A stretch of DNA of 64,000 bases. Source: an uncultured Anaeromusa sp. (GTDB taxonomy: Bacteria > Bacillota > Negativicutes > Anaeromusales > Anaeromusaceae). The position numbers and the translations under genes are program-made. Shown here one piece after another: positions 33,572 to 43,752 of this stretch (the first letter of the stretch is position 1; each line of letters starts with the position of its first letter). The notes under the pieces are model-generated. The model was not told where the DNA came from, searched no databases, and saw nothing but the letters and a program-made list of their open reading frames with translations. The stretch spans positions 2,432,001-2,496,000 of the forward strand of contig NZ_OY764902.1 of the NCBI RefSeq assembly GCF_963668665.1, read 5' to 3'.

Positions 33572-34606
33572 ATGAAAGTAAGCATTATTGGCGCTACCGG
33601 GTACACAGGAGCGGAATTGTTACGCCTTTTGGGAGGACACCCGGAAGCGGATATTCGTTATATTACTTCGGAGAGCAGCGCCGGCAAGTCCATTGCGGAG
33701 GTATATCCGCACTTGCAAGCGGTGCAGGAGGCCAAGCTGGTCAGCATGGAAGCCTTGGATGAGGTGGCGGCTGACAGTGATGTGCTTTTCATCGCGCTGC
33801 CTCACGGTCATGCCATGGCGGTAGGTAAACGATTGGAGAAGACGGACGTCAAAATTATTGATTTAGGCGCTGATTATCGTTTTAAAGATACGGCGATTTA
33901 CGAAGCCTGGTATAAAGTGCCGCATACGCACAAGGACGCCAAGGCGGTATACGGCTTGACCGAATGGTACCGAGAAGACATTCGCGGCGCGAAAATTGTC
34001 GGCAATGCCGGCTGTTATACAACGGCCAGCATTATGGCGTTGGCGCCGCTGGTGAAAAAAGGCTTAGTGGAATTGGATTCCCTGGTGGTGGACGCTAAAT
34101 CCGGCGTGTCCGGTGCGGGACGTTCGTTGAGCCTGAACAGTCATTTTGGCGAAATGTATGAGAACTTGAAAGCCTACAATGTGGGCGGGCATCGGCATAC
34201 GCCGGAAATCGAGCAAGCCTTGGGCGGCTTGGCTAAGACGTCGCTTGTGCTGAGCTTTACACCGCACTTGATTCCCATGGCGCGAGGCATTCTCAGCACT
34301 TGTTATGCACGCTTGAAAAACGGCGTGGAAGCGGCAGCCGTGGATGCAGCTTATGAAGAGGCTTACGCTCAAGAATACTTTGTGCGCCTTTTGGGACGTG
34401 GCGGTTATCCGGCCACCAAAGCAGTAAGGGGCAGCAATTTCTGCGATTTGGGCTGGCATGTGGATCTGCGGACCCGTCGTGTCGTAGCTCTTTCGGCTAT
34501 TGATAACCTGGTGAAGGGCGCTGCCGGTCAAGCGGTGCAAAATATGAACGTTCTGTTCAACCTGCCGGAAAAAACCGGCTTGGAATTATCCCCCGTGTAT
34601 CCCTAA
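33572..34606 (+). CDS. argC: N-acetyl-gamma-glutamyl-phosphate reductase
   Basis: Third step of arginine synthesis: NADPH-dependent reduction of N-acetylglutamyl phosphate to the semialdehyde. The 344-aa protein shows the Rossmann motif GATGYTGAELLR and the catalytic Cys148 in GNAGCYTT, plus VVDAKSGVSGAGRS and TPHLIPMARGI. ATG 33563 is too close to GGAGG (33557-33561), so ATG 33572 is used. First gene of argCJBDFGH. Confidence 0.97.
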   Translation: MKVSIIGATGYTGAELLRLLGGHPEADIRYITSESSAGKSIAEVYPHLQAVQEAKLVSMEALDEVAADSDVLFIALPHGHAMAVGKRLEKTDVKIIDLGADYRFKDTAIYEAWYKVPHTHKDAKAVYGLTEWYREDIRGAKIVGNAGCYTTASIMALAPLVKKGLVELDSLVVDAKSGVSGAGRSLSLNSHFGEMYENLKAYNVGGHRHTPEIEQALGGLAKTSLVLSFTPHLIPMARGILSTCYARLKNGVEAAAVDAAYEEAYAQEYFVRLLGRGGYPATKAVRGSNFCDLGWHVDLRTRRVVALSAIDNLVKGAAGQAVQNMNVLFNLPEKTGLELSPVYP

Positions 34607-34634
34607 GCAAGGAAATTAGAGGAGGAACTATAGC

Positions 34635-35843
34635 ATGTTGAAAGAAATACCAGGCAGTATTACTGCCCCTAAAGGGTTTAAAGCGGCAGGCGTAAAAGCC
34701 GGCATTAAGAAAAGCGGTAAAGAGGATGTAGCGCTGATTGTCAGCGACGTGCCGGCTACAGCGGCTGCGACGTTCACCTTGAACACCATGGCGGCGGCGC
34801 CTGTGGCTGTATCTAAAGAAGTGGCGGCCAAAGGCCAGGCGAAAGCCATTGTGGTCAATGCCGGCTGCGCCAATGCCTGCACAGGCGAACAGGGCTTGGC
34901 TGATGCTAGAGCGATGGCGGCGGAAGCGGCTAAAGCGCTGAATGTAGACGCCAGCGAAGTATTTGTGGCTTCTACCGGCGTGATCGGCGTGGAGCTGCCC
35001 ATGGACAAAGTGAAGCAAGGGATTGTGAAAGCGGCGGCCGAGCTTTCCGTGGACGGCGAGAAGAATGCCGGCAAGGCCATTATGACGACCGATACCTTTT
35101 CCAAAGCCATTGCGGTGGAGTTGGAATTAGGCGGTAAAACAGTGCGCATCGGCGGCGTGGCTAAGGGATCGGGCATGATTCATCCCAACATGGCGACTAT
35201 GCTGGCGTTTATTACCACTGACGCAGCTATTTCACAGCCTGTTTTGCAGCAGGCTCTTGCATATTGCATCCAGGTTTCCTTTAACATGATCAGTGTGGAC
35301 GGCGATACCAGCACTAACGACATGGTAGCGGTATTGGCCAACGGTCTGGCTGGCAATGAAGTTGTTGACCGGGTGGATACGGAAGATTACATGACGTTCT
35401 TGACGGCGCTGCATGCGGTATGCGTCTTCTTGGCCAAAGCCATCGCCAGAGACGGCGAAGGAGCGACGAAGTTCCTCGAAGTTCAGGTGAAGGGCGCCAT
35501 CAGCTTCTATGAAGCCAAAAAGGCGGCGATGACCATTGCCAAGTCTCCCTTGGTGAAAACTGCTTTCTTTGGACAGGATCCCAATTGGGGCCGCATTGTT
35601 TCGGCGGTAGGTTATTCCGAAACCAATATCAATGCGGAAAAATTGGCTGTATGGCTGGGCGCCGAGCAAGTGGTTAAGGGCGGCATGAAGGCTGATACAG
35701 ACGAAGAAGTGCTGCAGAAAGTGATGCAGCAGCATGATATCGTTGTAACGGTGGATCTGGGCGTGGGCTCTGCAGAGGCTACTGTTTGGACCTGCGACTT
35801 TTCTTATGAATATGTTAAGATCAACGGCGAGTATCATACCTGA
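34635..35843 (+). CDS. argJ: Bifunctional glutamate N-acetyltransferase/ornithine acetyltransferase
   Basis: ArgJ transfers acetyl from N-acetylornithine back to glutamate, recycling the acetyl group; many versions also use acetyl-CoA. The 402-aa precursor self-cleaves before the catalytic Thr, here Thr188 in KGSGMIHPNMATML. The oxyanion-hole region STGVIGVELPMDK is intact. Its presence, with no argE or argA nearby, implies the cyclic acetyl route; whether it is bifunctional cannot be read from sequence alone. GAGGAGG precedes ATG 34635. Confidence 0.97.
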   Translation: MLKEIPGSITAPKGFKAAGVKAGIKKSGKEDVALIVSDVPATAAATFTLNTMAAAPVAVSKEVAAKGQAKAIVVNAGCANACTGEQGLADARAMAAEAAKALNVDASEVFVASTGVIGVELPMDKVKQGIVKAAAELSVDGEKNAGKAIMTTDTFSKAIAVELELGGKTVRIGGVAKGSGMIHPNMATMLAFITTDAAISQPVLQQALAYCIQVSFNMISVDGDTSTNDMVAVLANGLAGNEVVDRVDTEDYMTFLTALHAVCVFLAKAIARDGEGATKFLEVQVKGAISFYEAKKAAMTIAKSPLVKTAFFGQDPNWGRIVSAVGYSETNINAEKLAVWLGAEQVVKGGMKADTDEEVLQKVMQQHDIVVTVDLGVGSAEATVWTCDFSYEYVKINGEYHT

Positions 35844-35869
35844 GCCGCCTAAAGGAGAGACGAATAAAC

Positions 35870-36754
35870 ATGATGGAAGCAGCAGAAAAAGCCGGTGTAT
35901 TGATTGAGGCTCTGCCTTATATTCAGCGTTTTGTGGGCAAAACCATTGTTGTTAAATACGGCGGTAACGCCATGGTGAATGAAGAACTCAAGCACAGCGT
36001 GATTCAGGATATTGTACTGATGAAATGCTTGGGCATGAAGCCTGTTGTGGTACATGGCGGCGGTCCGGAGATTACGGCGATGCTGAAAAAAGTTGGCAAG
36101 CAGTCGGAATTTATCAGCGGCTTGCGCGTCACCGATGAAGAAACGGTGGAAGTGGCGGAGATGGTGCTGGTAGGCAAACTCAATTCGCAAATTGTAAGCC
36201 TTTTCAATCAGCATGGCGCGAAAGCGGTCGGTTTGACCGGCAAGGACGCGGATTTGATTGTGGCGGAAAAACATTTGGCCAAAGTCCATGAAAACGGCGA
36301 GATTAAAGAAGTGGATATCGGCTTTGTAGGCGATGTGGCCAGCGTCAATACGCAGCTGATTCACGATCTGCTTGATAAAGGCTACATTCCGGTTATTGCG
36401 CCGATCGGCGTCGGGCGAAATTACGAAAGCTACAATATCAACGCTGACTCGGTAGCTGGTGAAGTGGCCGGGGCGCTGGCGGCTGAAAAATTGCTGCTGC
36501 TGACCGATGTGGAAGGCATTTATCGTGATTTCAACGATAAGAGCAGCTTTATTTCCACGCTGACCTTTGAAGAAGCGCAGGCGTTGATTGTTGATAAAGT
36601 CATCGACGGCGGTATGATTCCTAAGGTGGAAGCTTGCGTGCGCGCTTTGAAAGGCGGCGCTAAAAAAGCGCATATCATTGATGGTCGCCAGCAGCATTCG
36701 CTGCTCCTGGAGGTTTTTACCTCCGGCGGTATTGGCAGCGAAGTGGTGCGCTAA
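35870..36754 (+). CDS. argB: Acetylglutamate kinase, probably arginine-sensitive
   Basis: It phosphorylates N-acetylglutamate, the controlling step in the cyclic pathway. The 294-aa protein has the N-terminal helix MMEAAEKAGVLIEALPYIQR that is characteristic of hexameric, arginine-inhibited enzymes, then KYGGNAM, VHGGGPEI and the C-terminal IDGGMIPKVEACVRAL block. Feedback inhibition is inferred from the N-terminal helix. AAAGGAGA precedes the start ATG-ATG; either could be used. Confidence 0.97.
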   Translation: MMEAAEKAGVLIEALPYIQRFVGKTIVVKYGGNAMVNEELKHSVIQDIVLMKCLGMKPVVVHGGGPEITAMLKKVGKQSEFISGLRVTDEETVEVAEMVLVGKLNSQIVSLFNQHGAKAVGLTGKDADLIVAEKHLAKVHENGEIKEVDIGFVGDVASVNTQLIHDLLDKGYIPVIAPIGVGRNYESYNINADSVAGEVAGALAAEKLLLLTDVEGIYRDFNDKSSFISTLTFEEAQALIVDKVIDGGMIPKVEACVRALKGGAKKAHIIDGRQQHSLLLEVFTSGGIGSEVVR

Positions 36755-36766
36755 GGAGGAAAGAAC

Positions 36767-37966
36767 ATGAAAAAGAATGCAGTGATGGCGCTGGATGCGC
36801 AGTATTATCTGCCGGTGTTCGCCAGATACCCCATCGTTTTGGAACGCGGCGAAGGCCCGTATGTATACGACAACGAAGGTAAAAAATATCTCGACTTTTT
36901 GGCAGGTATTGCTGTCAACCTTCTAGGACACGGACATCCTGGCTTGGTGAAGGCAGTGGCGGAGCAGGCGGGAAAACTCATCCATTGCTCCAATCTGTAT
37001 TATACGGAAGTGCAGGCCAAGCTGGTGCAAAAGCTGGCCCAGCGCAGCGGCTTGGAACGCGTTTTTATCGCCAATAGCGGCGCGGAAGCGAACGAAGGAG
37101 CGATGAAGCTGGCGCGTAAATACGGCAAGCTGCAAAGCGAGAGCAAAGTAGAAATCATCACGGCTCAGCACAGCTTCCATGGGCGCACCTTGGCGACCTT
37201 GACGGCGACAGCACAGGAAAAATACCAAAAAGGCTATGAGCCATTGCCGCAGGGCTTTTCCCATGTGCCTTTCGGTGATTTGGCGGCGATGGAAGCGGCG
37301 GTTTCGGCTAAGACCTGCGCGGTATTGCTGGAGCCTATTCAAGGCGAAGGCGGCGTGCATGTACCGCCGGCAGGGTACTTAAAAGCGGTACGCGAGCTTT
37401 GCGATAAGCATGGGGCGCTGCTGATTTTTGATGAAATTCAGACCGGCGTTGGCCGGACAGGAACCTTTTTTGCGTATGAGCAAGAAGGGATTACGCCAGA
37501 TATTGTCACTTTGGCTAAAGGACTGGCTGGCGGCGTGCCGATTGGCGCTTTCCTGGCTAGAGAAGAAGTGGCGCAGGCATTTCATGCCGGCGATCACGGC
37601 AGCACCTTTGGCGGTAATCCGCTGGCTTGCGCGGCGGCTTTGGCTGTCATGGAAGCCATGGAGGAAGAAGGATTGCTGGATAATGCCAACAAGCTGGGCC
37701 AATTGCTGCAGGATAAACTGCGGCAGCTGGCGCAAAAATATCCGGGCGTCATTACCACGGTTCGGGGGCGCGGCTTGATTGTGGGCGCGGAGCTGGCCGG
37801 TCAGGGACGAGGCATTGTGGAAGCTTGCCTGGAAAAAGGAGTCATCATCAATTGCACCGCAGGCAACGTGCTGCGGTTCGTACCGCCGCTTAATATTACC
37901 GCGGCGCATATAGAAGAAGTGATCGCTGTTCTGGACGGCGTGCTGAAAGAACACGGCGCGTTTTGA
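36767..37966 (+). CDS. argD: Acetylornithine aminotransferase
   Basis: This PLP enzyme makes N-acetylornithine from the semialdehyde and glutamate. The 399-aa class III aminotransferase has LIFDEIQTGVGRTG and the PLP lysine K251 in TLAKGLAGGVPIGAF, plus GSTFGGNPLACAAALAV. AAGGAGG precedes ATG 36767. Its TGA stop is embedded in the -35 hexamer of the argF promoter. Confidence 0.96.
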   Translation: MKKNAVMALDAQYYLPVFARYPIVLERGEGPYVYDNEGKKYLDFLAGIAVNLLGHGHPGLVKAVAEQAGKLIHCSNLYYTEVQAKLVQKLAQRSGLERVFIANSGAEANEGAMKLARKYGKLQSESKVEIITAQHSFHGRTLATLTATAQEKYQKGYEPLPQGFSHVPFGDLAAMEAAVSAKTCAVLLEPIQGEGGVHVPPAGYLKAVRELCDKHGALLIFDEIQTGVGRTGTFFAYEQEGITPDIVTLAKGLAGGVPIGAFLAREEVAQAFHAGDHGSTFGGNPLACAAALAVMEAMEEEGLLDNANKLGQLLQDKLRQLAQKYPGVITTVRGRGLIVGAELAGQGRGIVEACLEKGVIINCTAGNVLRFVPPLNITAAHIEEVIAVLDGVLKEHGAF

Positions 37967-37992
37967 CAGCGTAAGGAATATCTTTGTATAAT
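37963..37992 (+). promoter_or_regulatory. Internal promoter for argFGH
   Basis: Perfect hexamers TTGACA (37963-37968) and TATAAT (37987-37992) are separated by 18 bp. The argD stop (TGA 37964-37966) lies inside the -35. No ARG box is evident here, so argFGH may also be transcribed without the argC operator. Confidence 0.8.
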
Positions 37993-38012
37993 GGAAAAAG
38001 CGAGGGATAGCC

Positions 38013-38945
38013 ATGAGCCTATACGGCAGGGATTTTTTATCAATACAGGAATGGTCTACGGAAGAGCTGGAACAGGTGCTGGATCTGGCGGCAGATCTAA
38101 AAGAAAAGCAGCAGCGGCGGGAAGCGCATCCTATTTTGCGCGGTAAAACGCTGGGTATGATTTTCCAAAAATCCTCCACCCGCACCCGGGTTTCTTTCGA
38201 AGTCGGCATGTGGCAGCTCGGGGGGCAGGCGCTGTTTTTAAGCGCCAATGATCTTCAGATTGGCCGCGGCGAACCTGTAAAAGATACGGCCCGTGTGCTA
38301 TCGCGCTACTTGGACGGCATTATGATTCGCACTTTTTCTCATGCTGAGGTGGAAGAGCTGGCTGCGTATGCGGATATTCCGGTCATTAACGGACTTACAG
38401 ACCGGCTGCATCCTTGCCAAGCGATGGCGGACCTTTTGACCATTCGAGAGCATAAAGGCTCCTTGAAAGGGTTGAAAATGGCCTATATCGGCGACGGCAA
38501 CAATATGGTCCATTCGCTGATGCATGGCTGCGCCAAATTCGGCATGGATATTTCCGTGGCCACCCCTACGGCGTACGAGCCGAACGCGGGTATTGTGGCT
38601 GCGGCGAAGCAGGTGGCTCAAGGAACAGGCAGCCGCATTGAACTGACGCAAGACGTGCTGGAAGCAGCCGCCGGAGCGGATGTGCTGTACACGGACGTCT
38701 GGGCCAGCATGGGCATGGAGAGCGAACAGGTGGCGCGCCAGGCCGTTTTCAAAAACTACCAAATTAACCAGCAAGTGCTGGCTGCGGCCGATAAAAAGGC
38801 CATTGTTCTGCACTGTCTGCCGGCGCATCGCGGCGAAGAGATTACTGAAGACGTTCTGGAAGGTCCGCAATCGGTAGTCTTTGACGAAGCGGAAAACCGG
38901 CTGCATGTGCAAAAAGCCGTCATGGCCCTGGTAATGGGCGAATAA
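38013..38945 (+). CDS. argF: Ornithine carbamoyltransferase
   Basis: It makes citrulline from ornithine and carbamoyl phosphate. The 310-aa protein has the carbamoyl phosphate motif [21 protein letters not shown], the ornithine-binding region [10 protein letters not shown] (SMG loop) and [11 protein letters not shown]. These identify it as anabolic-type OTCase. A GCGAGGGATAGCC region supplies a modest ribosome binding site. No arcA/arcC genes are nearby, so a biosynthetic role fits. Confidence 0.97.
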   Translation: MSLYGRDFLSIQEWSTEELEQVLDLAADLKEKQQRREAHPILRGKTLGMIFQKSSTRTRVSFEVGMWQLGGQALFLSANDLQIGRGEPVKDTARVLSRYLDGIMIRTFSHAEVEELAAYADIPVINGLTDRLHPCQAMADLLTIREHKGSLKGLKMAYIGDGNNMVHSLMHGCAKFGMDISVATPTAYEPNAGIVAAAKQVAQGTGSRIELTQDVLEAAAGADVLYTDVWASMGMESEQVARQAVFKNYQINQQVLAAADKKAIVLHCLPAHRGEEITEDVLEGPQSVVFDEAENRLHVQKAVMALVMGE

Positions 38946-38962
38946 GCGAGGAGGAAGTTATA

Positions 38963-40177
38963 ATGAGTAAAATTAAAAAAGTGGTATTGGCCTACTCGGG
39001 CGGCCTGGATACTTCGGTAATCATTCCCTGGCTCAAAGAAAACTACGATGGCTGCGAAGTCATCGCCATGTGTGCCGATATCGGCCAAGGGGACGAGCTG
39101 GACGTCGTCCGGGACAAAGCCATTGCTTCGGGCGCCAGCAAAATTTACGTCGAAGACTTGGTAAAACCGTTCCTGGAAGAGTATGTATGGCCGACGCTGA
39201 AAGCCGGCGCTGTTTACGAAGGAAAATACCTGCTGGGCACCTCCTTTGCCCGGCCGCTGATCGCTAAAGCTATGGTGGCTATCGCTGAAAAAGAAGGCGC
39301 TGACGCTATTGCCCACGGCGCTACCGGTAAAGGCAACGATCAGGTTCGCTTTGAGCTGACCATCAAGGCGCTGGCGCCGCAGTTAAAAATCATCGCTCCT
39401 TGGCGTGAATGGGAAATCCGTTCGCGTGAAGATGCCCTTGCTTATGCGGCAGCACACAATGTCCCAGTAGCCACAAGCAATAAGACCTACAGCATGGACC
39501 GCAACATCTGGCATCTGAGCCATGAAGGGGCCGATCTTGAAGATCCGTGGAATGCGCCTAAAAACGAAATGCTTCTTGTCACGAAAGCGCCGGAAGCTGC
39601 GCCTGACAAAGCTGAATATGTAACAGTTGATTTTGAAAAAGGCCTGCCAGTGGCCGTTAATGGCGAAAAATTGGCTTCGGTTGAACTTTTGACCAAGCTC
39701 AATGAAATCGGCGCTGCCAACGGCATCGGTATTACCGATATCACGGAAAACCGCCTTGTTGGTATGAAATCTCGCGGCGTCTATGAAAACCCAGGCGGAG
39801 CCATTTTGTACTATGCACATCGCGAACTGGAATACCTTTGCCTGGATCGTCAGACCATGCATTACAAAGAAGGCGTGGCGATCCGCTATGGCGAACTCGT
39901 GTATGACGGCATGTGGTTTACACCGCTTCGGGAAGCTCTCGCAGCTTTCGTTGACAGCACTCAGAAAACCGTTACAGGCACAGTAAGACTCAAACTCTAC
40001 AAAGGCAACATCATGGCGGCAGGGGCTAAATCCCCCTACTCTCTGTATAGCAAAGAATTTGTTACCTTTGAACGCGACGAAGTATATAACCAGGCCGACG
40101 CAACTGGCTTCATTAATCTTTTCGGCTTGCCCCTTAAAGTGCGGGCCTTGATGAAAAAAGAGGCAGGTATAAAATGA
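38963..40177 (+). CDS. argG: Argininosuccinate synthase
   Basis: It condenses citrulline and aspartate with ATP to argininosuccinate. The 404-aa enzyme has the PP-loop [15 protein letters not shown] and [30 protein letters not shown] and the C-terminal oligomerisation helix. AGGAGG precedes ATG 38963. It overlaps argH by ATGA (40174-40177). Confidence 0.98.
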   Translation: MSKIKKVVLAYSGGLDTSVIIPWLKENYDGCEVIAMCADIGQGDELDVVRDKAIASGASKIYVEDLVKPFLEEYVWPTLKAGAVYEGKYLLGTSFARPLIAKAMVAIAEKEGADAIAHGATGKGNDQVRFELTIKALAPQLKIIAPWREWEIRSREDALAYAAAHNVPVATSNKTYSMDRNIWHLSHEGADLEDPWNAPKNEMLLVTKAPEAAPDKAEYVTVDFEKGLPVAVNGEKLASVELLTKLNEIGAANGIGITDITENRLVGMKSRGVYENPGGAILYYAHRELEYLCLDRQTMHYKEGVAIRYGELVYDGMWFTPLREALAAFVDSTQKTVTGTVRLKLYKGNIMAAGAKSPYSLYSKEFVTFERDEVYNQADATGFINLFGLPLKVRALMKKEAGIK

Positions 40178-41592
40178 GTAAGAGCATGTGGGGTGGACGT
40201 TTCACCAAAACGACCGACGCCATGATGGAGGAGTTTAACTCCTCCATCTCTTTTGATAAGAGAATGTATCGAGAAGACATTGCCGGCAGCATGGCCCATG
40301 CGGCTATGCTGGCGCGTTGCGGCATCCTGACGGACGCCGAAGCTGCCACCATCCGCCAAGGGCTGCAAGACATCCTGGCGGATATTGAAGCCGGTAATTT
40401 TTCTTTTGAAGTATCCTTGGAAGATATTCACATGAATATCGAAAAGCGTCTGACTGAGCGCATCGGCGCCGTCGGCGGCAAGCTGCATACGGCCCGCAGC
40501 CGCAATGATCAGGTAGCGGTAGATACGCACATGTATGTACGCCGGGAAATCGGCGAAATTGCGAATTTGCTGGAAGACTTGCAAAAGGCTTTTGTAGAGG
40601 CGGCGCAGAATAATCTGCAGGTCATTATGCCTGGCTATACGCACTTGCAGCGGGCGCAGCCGATTCTCTTCTCCCACCACATGATGGCCTACTTTTTCAT
40701 GCTGGCGCGAGATTTTGAACGCCTCCAAGGCGTGCAGCGCCGGACGGACATTCTGCCCTTGGGGGCGGGGGCGCTGGCAGGCACAACCTTCCCCATCGAT
40801 CGCCACTATGTAGCGGAGCAGCTTGGGTTTGCGCAAGTGTACCAAAACAGCTTGGACGCTGTAAGCGACCGCGACTACATTTTGGAGTTCCTTTCTTTCG
40901 CCTCCATTCTGATGGTGCACTTATCCCGGATCAGTGAAGAAATCATTCTTTGGTCGTCAGCGGAGTTTGCTTTTATTGAGCTTGATGATGCTCATTGCAC
41001 AGGTTCCAGCATCATGCCTCAGAAGAAGAACCCGGATATGGCGGAGCTGGTGCGCGGCAAAAGCGGCCGAGTCATTGGCCACTTGATGGCGATGCTGACG
41101 ACGGTAAAAGGCTTGCCGCTGGCGTATAACAAGGACTTGCAGGAAGATAAGGAAGGCTTGTTTGACGCCATTGATACCATTAAATTCAGCTTGGCCGTCT
41201 ATGCGGCGATGATTCGCGGTTTGCGGGTGCGCCAGGAAAAGATGGAGCAGGCTGTGCGCCATGACTTCTCCAATGCCACCGATATGGCGGATTATCTGGT
41301 GAAAAAAGGGCTGCCCTTCCGCCAGGCTCACGAAGTAGTCGGCAAGACGGTGCGGTATTGCATCGAACAGGAAAAATGGCTGATGGATTTGTCCATCGCC
41401 GAGTTCCAGCAGTTTTCACCGCTTTTTGAGGCGGATATCTTAGAGGCGATTAAGGTGGAGACTTGCGTGGAAAACCGCAACTCCTTCGGCGGCACTTCTC
41501 CAGCACAGGTAAAGCTGGCCATGGAAGCTGCGGAAGAAATTATCCGAAAACAACAAAGCTTCCTTGACATGTATACAAAAAACGATATATAA
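40174..41592 (+). CDS. argH: Argininosuccinate lyase
   Basis: It cleaves argininosuccinate to arginine and fumarate. The 472-aa protein of the fumarase/aspartase superfamily has [50 protein letters not shown] and the signature [12 protein letters not shown]. It is translationally coupled to argG. The last codons and stop contain the promoter of ilvE. Confidence 0.98.
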   Translation: MSKSMWGGRFTKTTDAMMEEFNSSISFDKRMYREDIAGSMAHAAMLARCGILTDAEAATIRQGLQDILADIEAGNFSFEVSLEDIHMNIEKRLTERIGAVGGKLHTARSRNDQVAVDTHMYVRREIGEIANLLEDLQKAFVEAAQNNLQVIMPGYTHLQRAQPILFSHHMMAYFFMLARDFERLQGVQRRTDILPLGAGALAGTTFPIDRHYVAEQLGFAQVYQNSLDAVSDRDYILEFLSFASILMVHLSRISEEIILWSSAEFAFIELDDAHCTGSSIMPQKKNPDMAELVRGKSGRVIGHLMAMLTTVKGLPLAYNKDLQEDKEGLFDAIDTIKFSLAVYAAMIRGLRVRQEKMEQAVRHDFSNATDMADYLVKKGLPFRQAHEVVGKTVRYCIEQEKWLMDLSIAEFQQFSPLFEADILEAIKVETCVENRNSFGGTSPAQVKLAMEAAEEIIRKQQSFLDMYTKNDI

Positions 41593-41593
41593 T
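41564..41593 (+). promoter_or_regulatory. ilvE promoter inside the argH 3' end
   Basis: TTGACA (41564-41569) and TATAAT (41588-41593) are perfect hexamers with an 18-bp spacer. The -10 overlaps the argH TAA (41590-41592). A leader of about 50 nt follows before AAGGAGG and the ilvE ATG at 41653. Confidence 0.85.
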
Positions 41594-41652
41594 AGGTCTA
41601 ATGCTAGCGGACTTATTACAGGTTGTATGCATGAGAAGGAGGCAGTCAGACT

Positions 41653-42726
41653 ATGGCGGAAATTAAAGTAACAAAGGTAACTACACCCAAGGAGCTTCCC
41701 CCGCAGGATAAGCTTGGCTTTGGTCACTACTTTACGGATCACATGTTTGTCATGGATTATGAGACAGGTAAAGGGTGGCATTCGCCGCGCATTGAGCCTT
41801 ACGGCGATTTCGACCTTTCTCCGGCGGCTATGATCCTTCATTATGGTCAGGGTATTTTTGAAGGCATTAAAGCGTTCAAAACCGATGATGACCGTGTTGT
41901 CATTTTCCGGACTCGCGATTATCTTGCCCGGTTCAACCGTTCGGCGGATATTCTCTGTATCCCCCAGATGGACACGGAGCTGCTGCGGGAAGGACTGCAC
42001 AAACTGGTAGAGCTGGAAAAACGCTGGGTGCCTAAAGGCGAAGGTACATCCTTGTATGTACGTCCTTTTGTTATTGCCGACGATCCCTATGTGGGAGTAA
42101 AAAGTTCGGACCGCTATAAGCTGTTTATTATTCTCTCGCCGGTCGGCGCGTACTATGCCGAAGGCTTTAACCCGGTAGCCATTAAAGTAGAAGATCATTA
42201 TGTACGGGCTATCAAGGGCGGTCTTGGCGAAGCCAAAACGCCGGCTAACTACGCAGCCAGCTTGAAAGCGCAGATTGAAGCGAAGAAAGAAGGCTTTGCG
42301 CAGGTACTCTGGCTGGACGCCTGTGAGCGCAAGTACATTGAAGAAGTGGGTACGATGAATATCTGCTTTAAAATTGGCGGCAAAGTCATTACTCCGGCTC
42401 TGAATGGCAGCATTCTCGGCGGTATGACCCGTCGCACGGTGCTCGAGCTTTGTAAAGACTGGGGCGTGCCGGCAGAGGAACGAGCCATTTCCATTGACGA
42501 AGTGTTCGAAGCTCATGCCAAAGGGCAGTTGGAAGAAGTATTTGGCACCGGTACGGCAGCGGTTATCTCGCCGGTGGGCGAGCTTTGCTGGAAGGGCCAT
42601 AAGATCAGCATTCACGACAATAAGACTGGTCCTTTTGCGCAAAAGCTGTTCGATCATGTTACAGGCATTCAGTCCGGTAAAATTGCCGACAAGTTCGGTT
42701 GGGTTGATGAAGTAACAAAAATTTAA
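41653..42726 (+). CDS. ilvE: Branched-chain amino acid aminotransferase (type II)
   Basis: This PLP enzyme carries out the last step of leucine, isoleucine and valine synthesis. The 357-aa fold-IV aminotransferase shows HYGQGIFEGIKAFK, YVRPFVIADDPYVGV, the PLP lysine K195 in GLGEAKTPANYAAS and EEVGTMNICF. Length and motifs match the BCAT type II group. It has its own promoter and terminator, so it is monocistronic. Confidence 0.95.
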   Translation: MAEIKVTKVTTPKELPPQDKLGFGHYFTDHMFVMDYETGKGWHSPRIEPYGDFDLSPAAMILHYGQGIFEGIKAFKTDDDRVVIFRTRDYLARFNRSADILCIPQMDTELLREGLHKLVELEKRWVPKGEGTSLYVRPFVIADDPYVGVKSSDRYKLFIILSPVGAYYAEGFNPVAIKVEDHYVRAIKGGLGEAKTPANYAASLKAQIEAKKEGFAQVLWLDACERKYIEEVGTMNICFKIGGKVITPALNGSILGGMTRRTVLELCKDWGVPAEERAISIDEVFEAHAKGQLEEVFGTGTAAVISPVGELCWKGHKISIHDNKTGPFAQKLFDHVTGIQSGKIADKFGWVDEVTKI

Positions 42727-42736
42727 GACTTTTTTC

Positions 42737-42797
42737 CCAGGTCCATGCGGTAAAAGCGTGGACCTGGTTTTTTTGAGACCGTCTATGGTCTCATTTT
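42737..42797 (+). terminator. Terminator after ilvE, with a second small hairpin
   Basis: A 12-bp stem with one wobble pairs 42737-42748 (CCAGGTCCATGC) with 42756-42767 (GCGTGGACCTGG) and is followed by a long T run. Directly after it GAGACC (42775-42780) / GGTCTC (42787-42792) and ATTTTTG form a weaker second hairpin. Confidence 0.9.
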
Positions 42798-42936
42798 TGC
42801 ACTTATCCCAAGAAAATGCTGAAGGCAACCGAAAAAAATGAATTTGTAAAAAGGGATTGAGCCGCTAAAGAACGAATAAAAAATGAATATGTATGAATTT
42901 ATGGGCTGAGTATAAGCAGCGTGAGGGGTTTTCGCC

Positions 42937-43749
42937 ATGATGTCGCAAATTGAAGTGATCCTGGCCACGTTAAGCGGTCTTGACGTGATTGATATTATTA
43001 TAGTTGCCTTTGTATTGTATCGGTTGTATTATATGATTCGCGACACTCGCGCGGCGGCATTGGTAAAAGGGCTGATGCTGCTTCTTTTAGCTACGGCGGG
43101 CAGCAAGTGGCTGGGGTTAAACGTAGTCTATTGGCTGCTGCAAAAAACAGTGACCGTCATGCTCGTGGCTTTACCTGTGGTATTTCAACCGGAACTGCGC
43201 CGGGCGTTGGAACAATTAGGGCGCGGCAAGCTGTTTCGTAAGAACGCTTTTTTAAATGAGGAAGAAACTGAAGATTTCTTGCAGGAAATGGCTAAGGCCG
43301 TGGCGGTGCTGGCGAAAAACAAGATTGGCGCGCTGTTGGTGCTGGAGCGGGAAACTGGCTTGGGGGATTATACCGAAACTGGGATCAAGGTTGATGGTAT
43401 TGTATCTAATGAATTCTTGATTAATATTTTTATTCCTAATACGCCTATGCATGACGGCGCTGCGGTACTACGCGGCAACCGTGTGTTGGCGGTGGGCTGT
43501 CTGCTGCCTTTGACGGAAGACCGCAGCTTGAGTAAAGAGCTGGGGACGCGTCACAGAGCGGCGATCGGTATAACAGAACAGACAGACGCCGTAGTAGTGG
43601 TAGTCAGTGAGGAAACAGGCACTATTTCCGTAGCTCGTTCTGGTAAGCTCACTCGCTATCTGGATACGGAAAGCCTGAAGGAAATGCTGCGCCCATTGGT
43701 GGTGCAGCGTCATACAAGCCTTGGGGACTTCTTTAATTGGAGGCAATAA
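42937..43749 (+). CDS. cdaA: Diadenylate cyclase CdaA
   Basis: It makes cyclic di-AMP from two ATP at the cytoplasmic membrane. The 270-aa protein has about three N-terminal membrane helices (residues about 12-75) and a DAC domain with the catalytic motifs DGA (IPNTPMHDGAAVLRGN) and RHR (LGTRHRAAIGITE). The gene is followed by cdaR after 3 nt and, two genes on, glmM, the arrangement known from Bacillus, Listeria and Staphylococcus. Confidence 0.97.
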   Translation: MMSQIEVILATLSGLDVIDIIIVAFVLYRLYYMIRDTRAAALVKGLMLLLLATAGSKWLGLNVVYWLLQKTVTVMLVALPVVFQPELRRALEQLGRGKLFRKNAFLNEEETEDFLQEMAKAVAVLAKNKIGALLVLERETGLGDYTETGIKVDGIVSNEFLINIFIPNTPMHDGAAVLRGNRVLAVGCLLPLTEDRSLSKELGTRHRAAIGITEQTDAVVVVVSEETGTISVARSGKLTRYLDTESLKEMLRPLVVQRHTSLGDFFNWRQ

Positions 43750-43752
43750 GCT

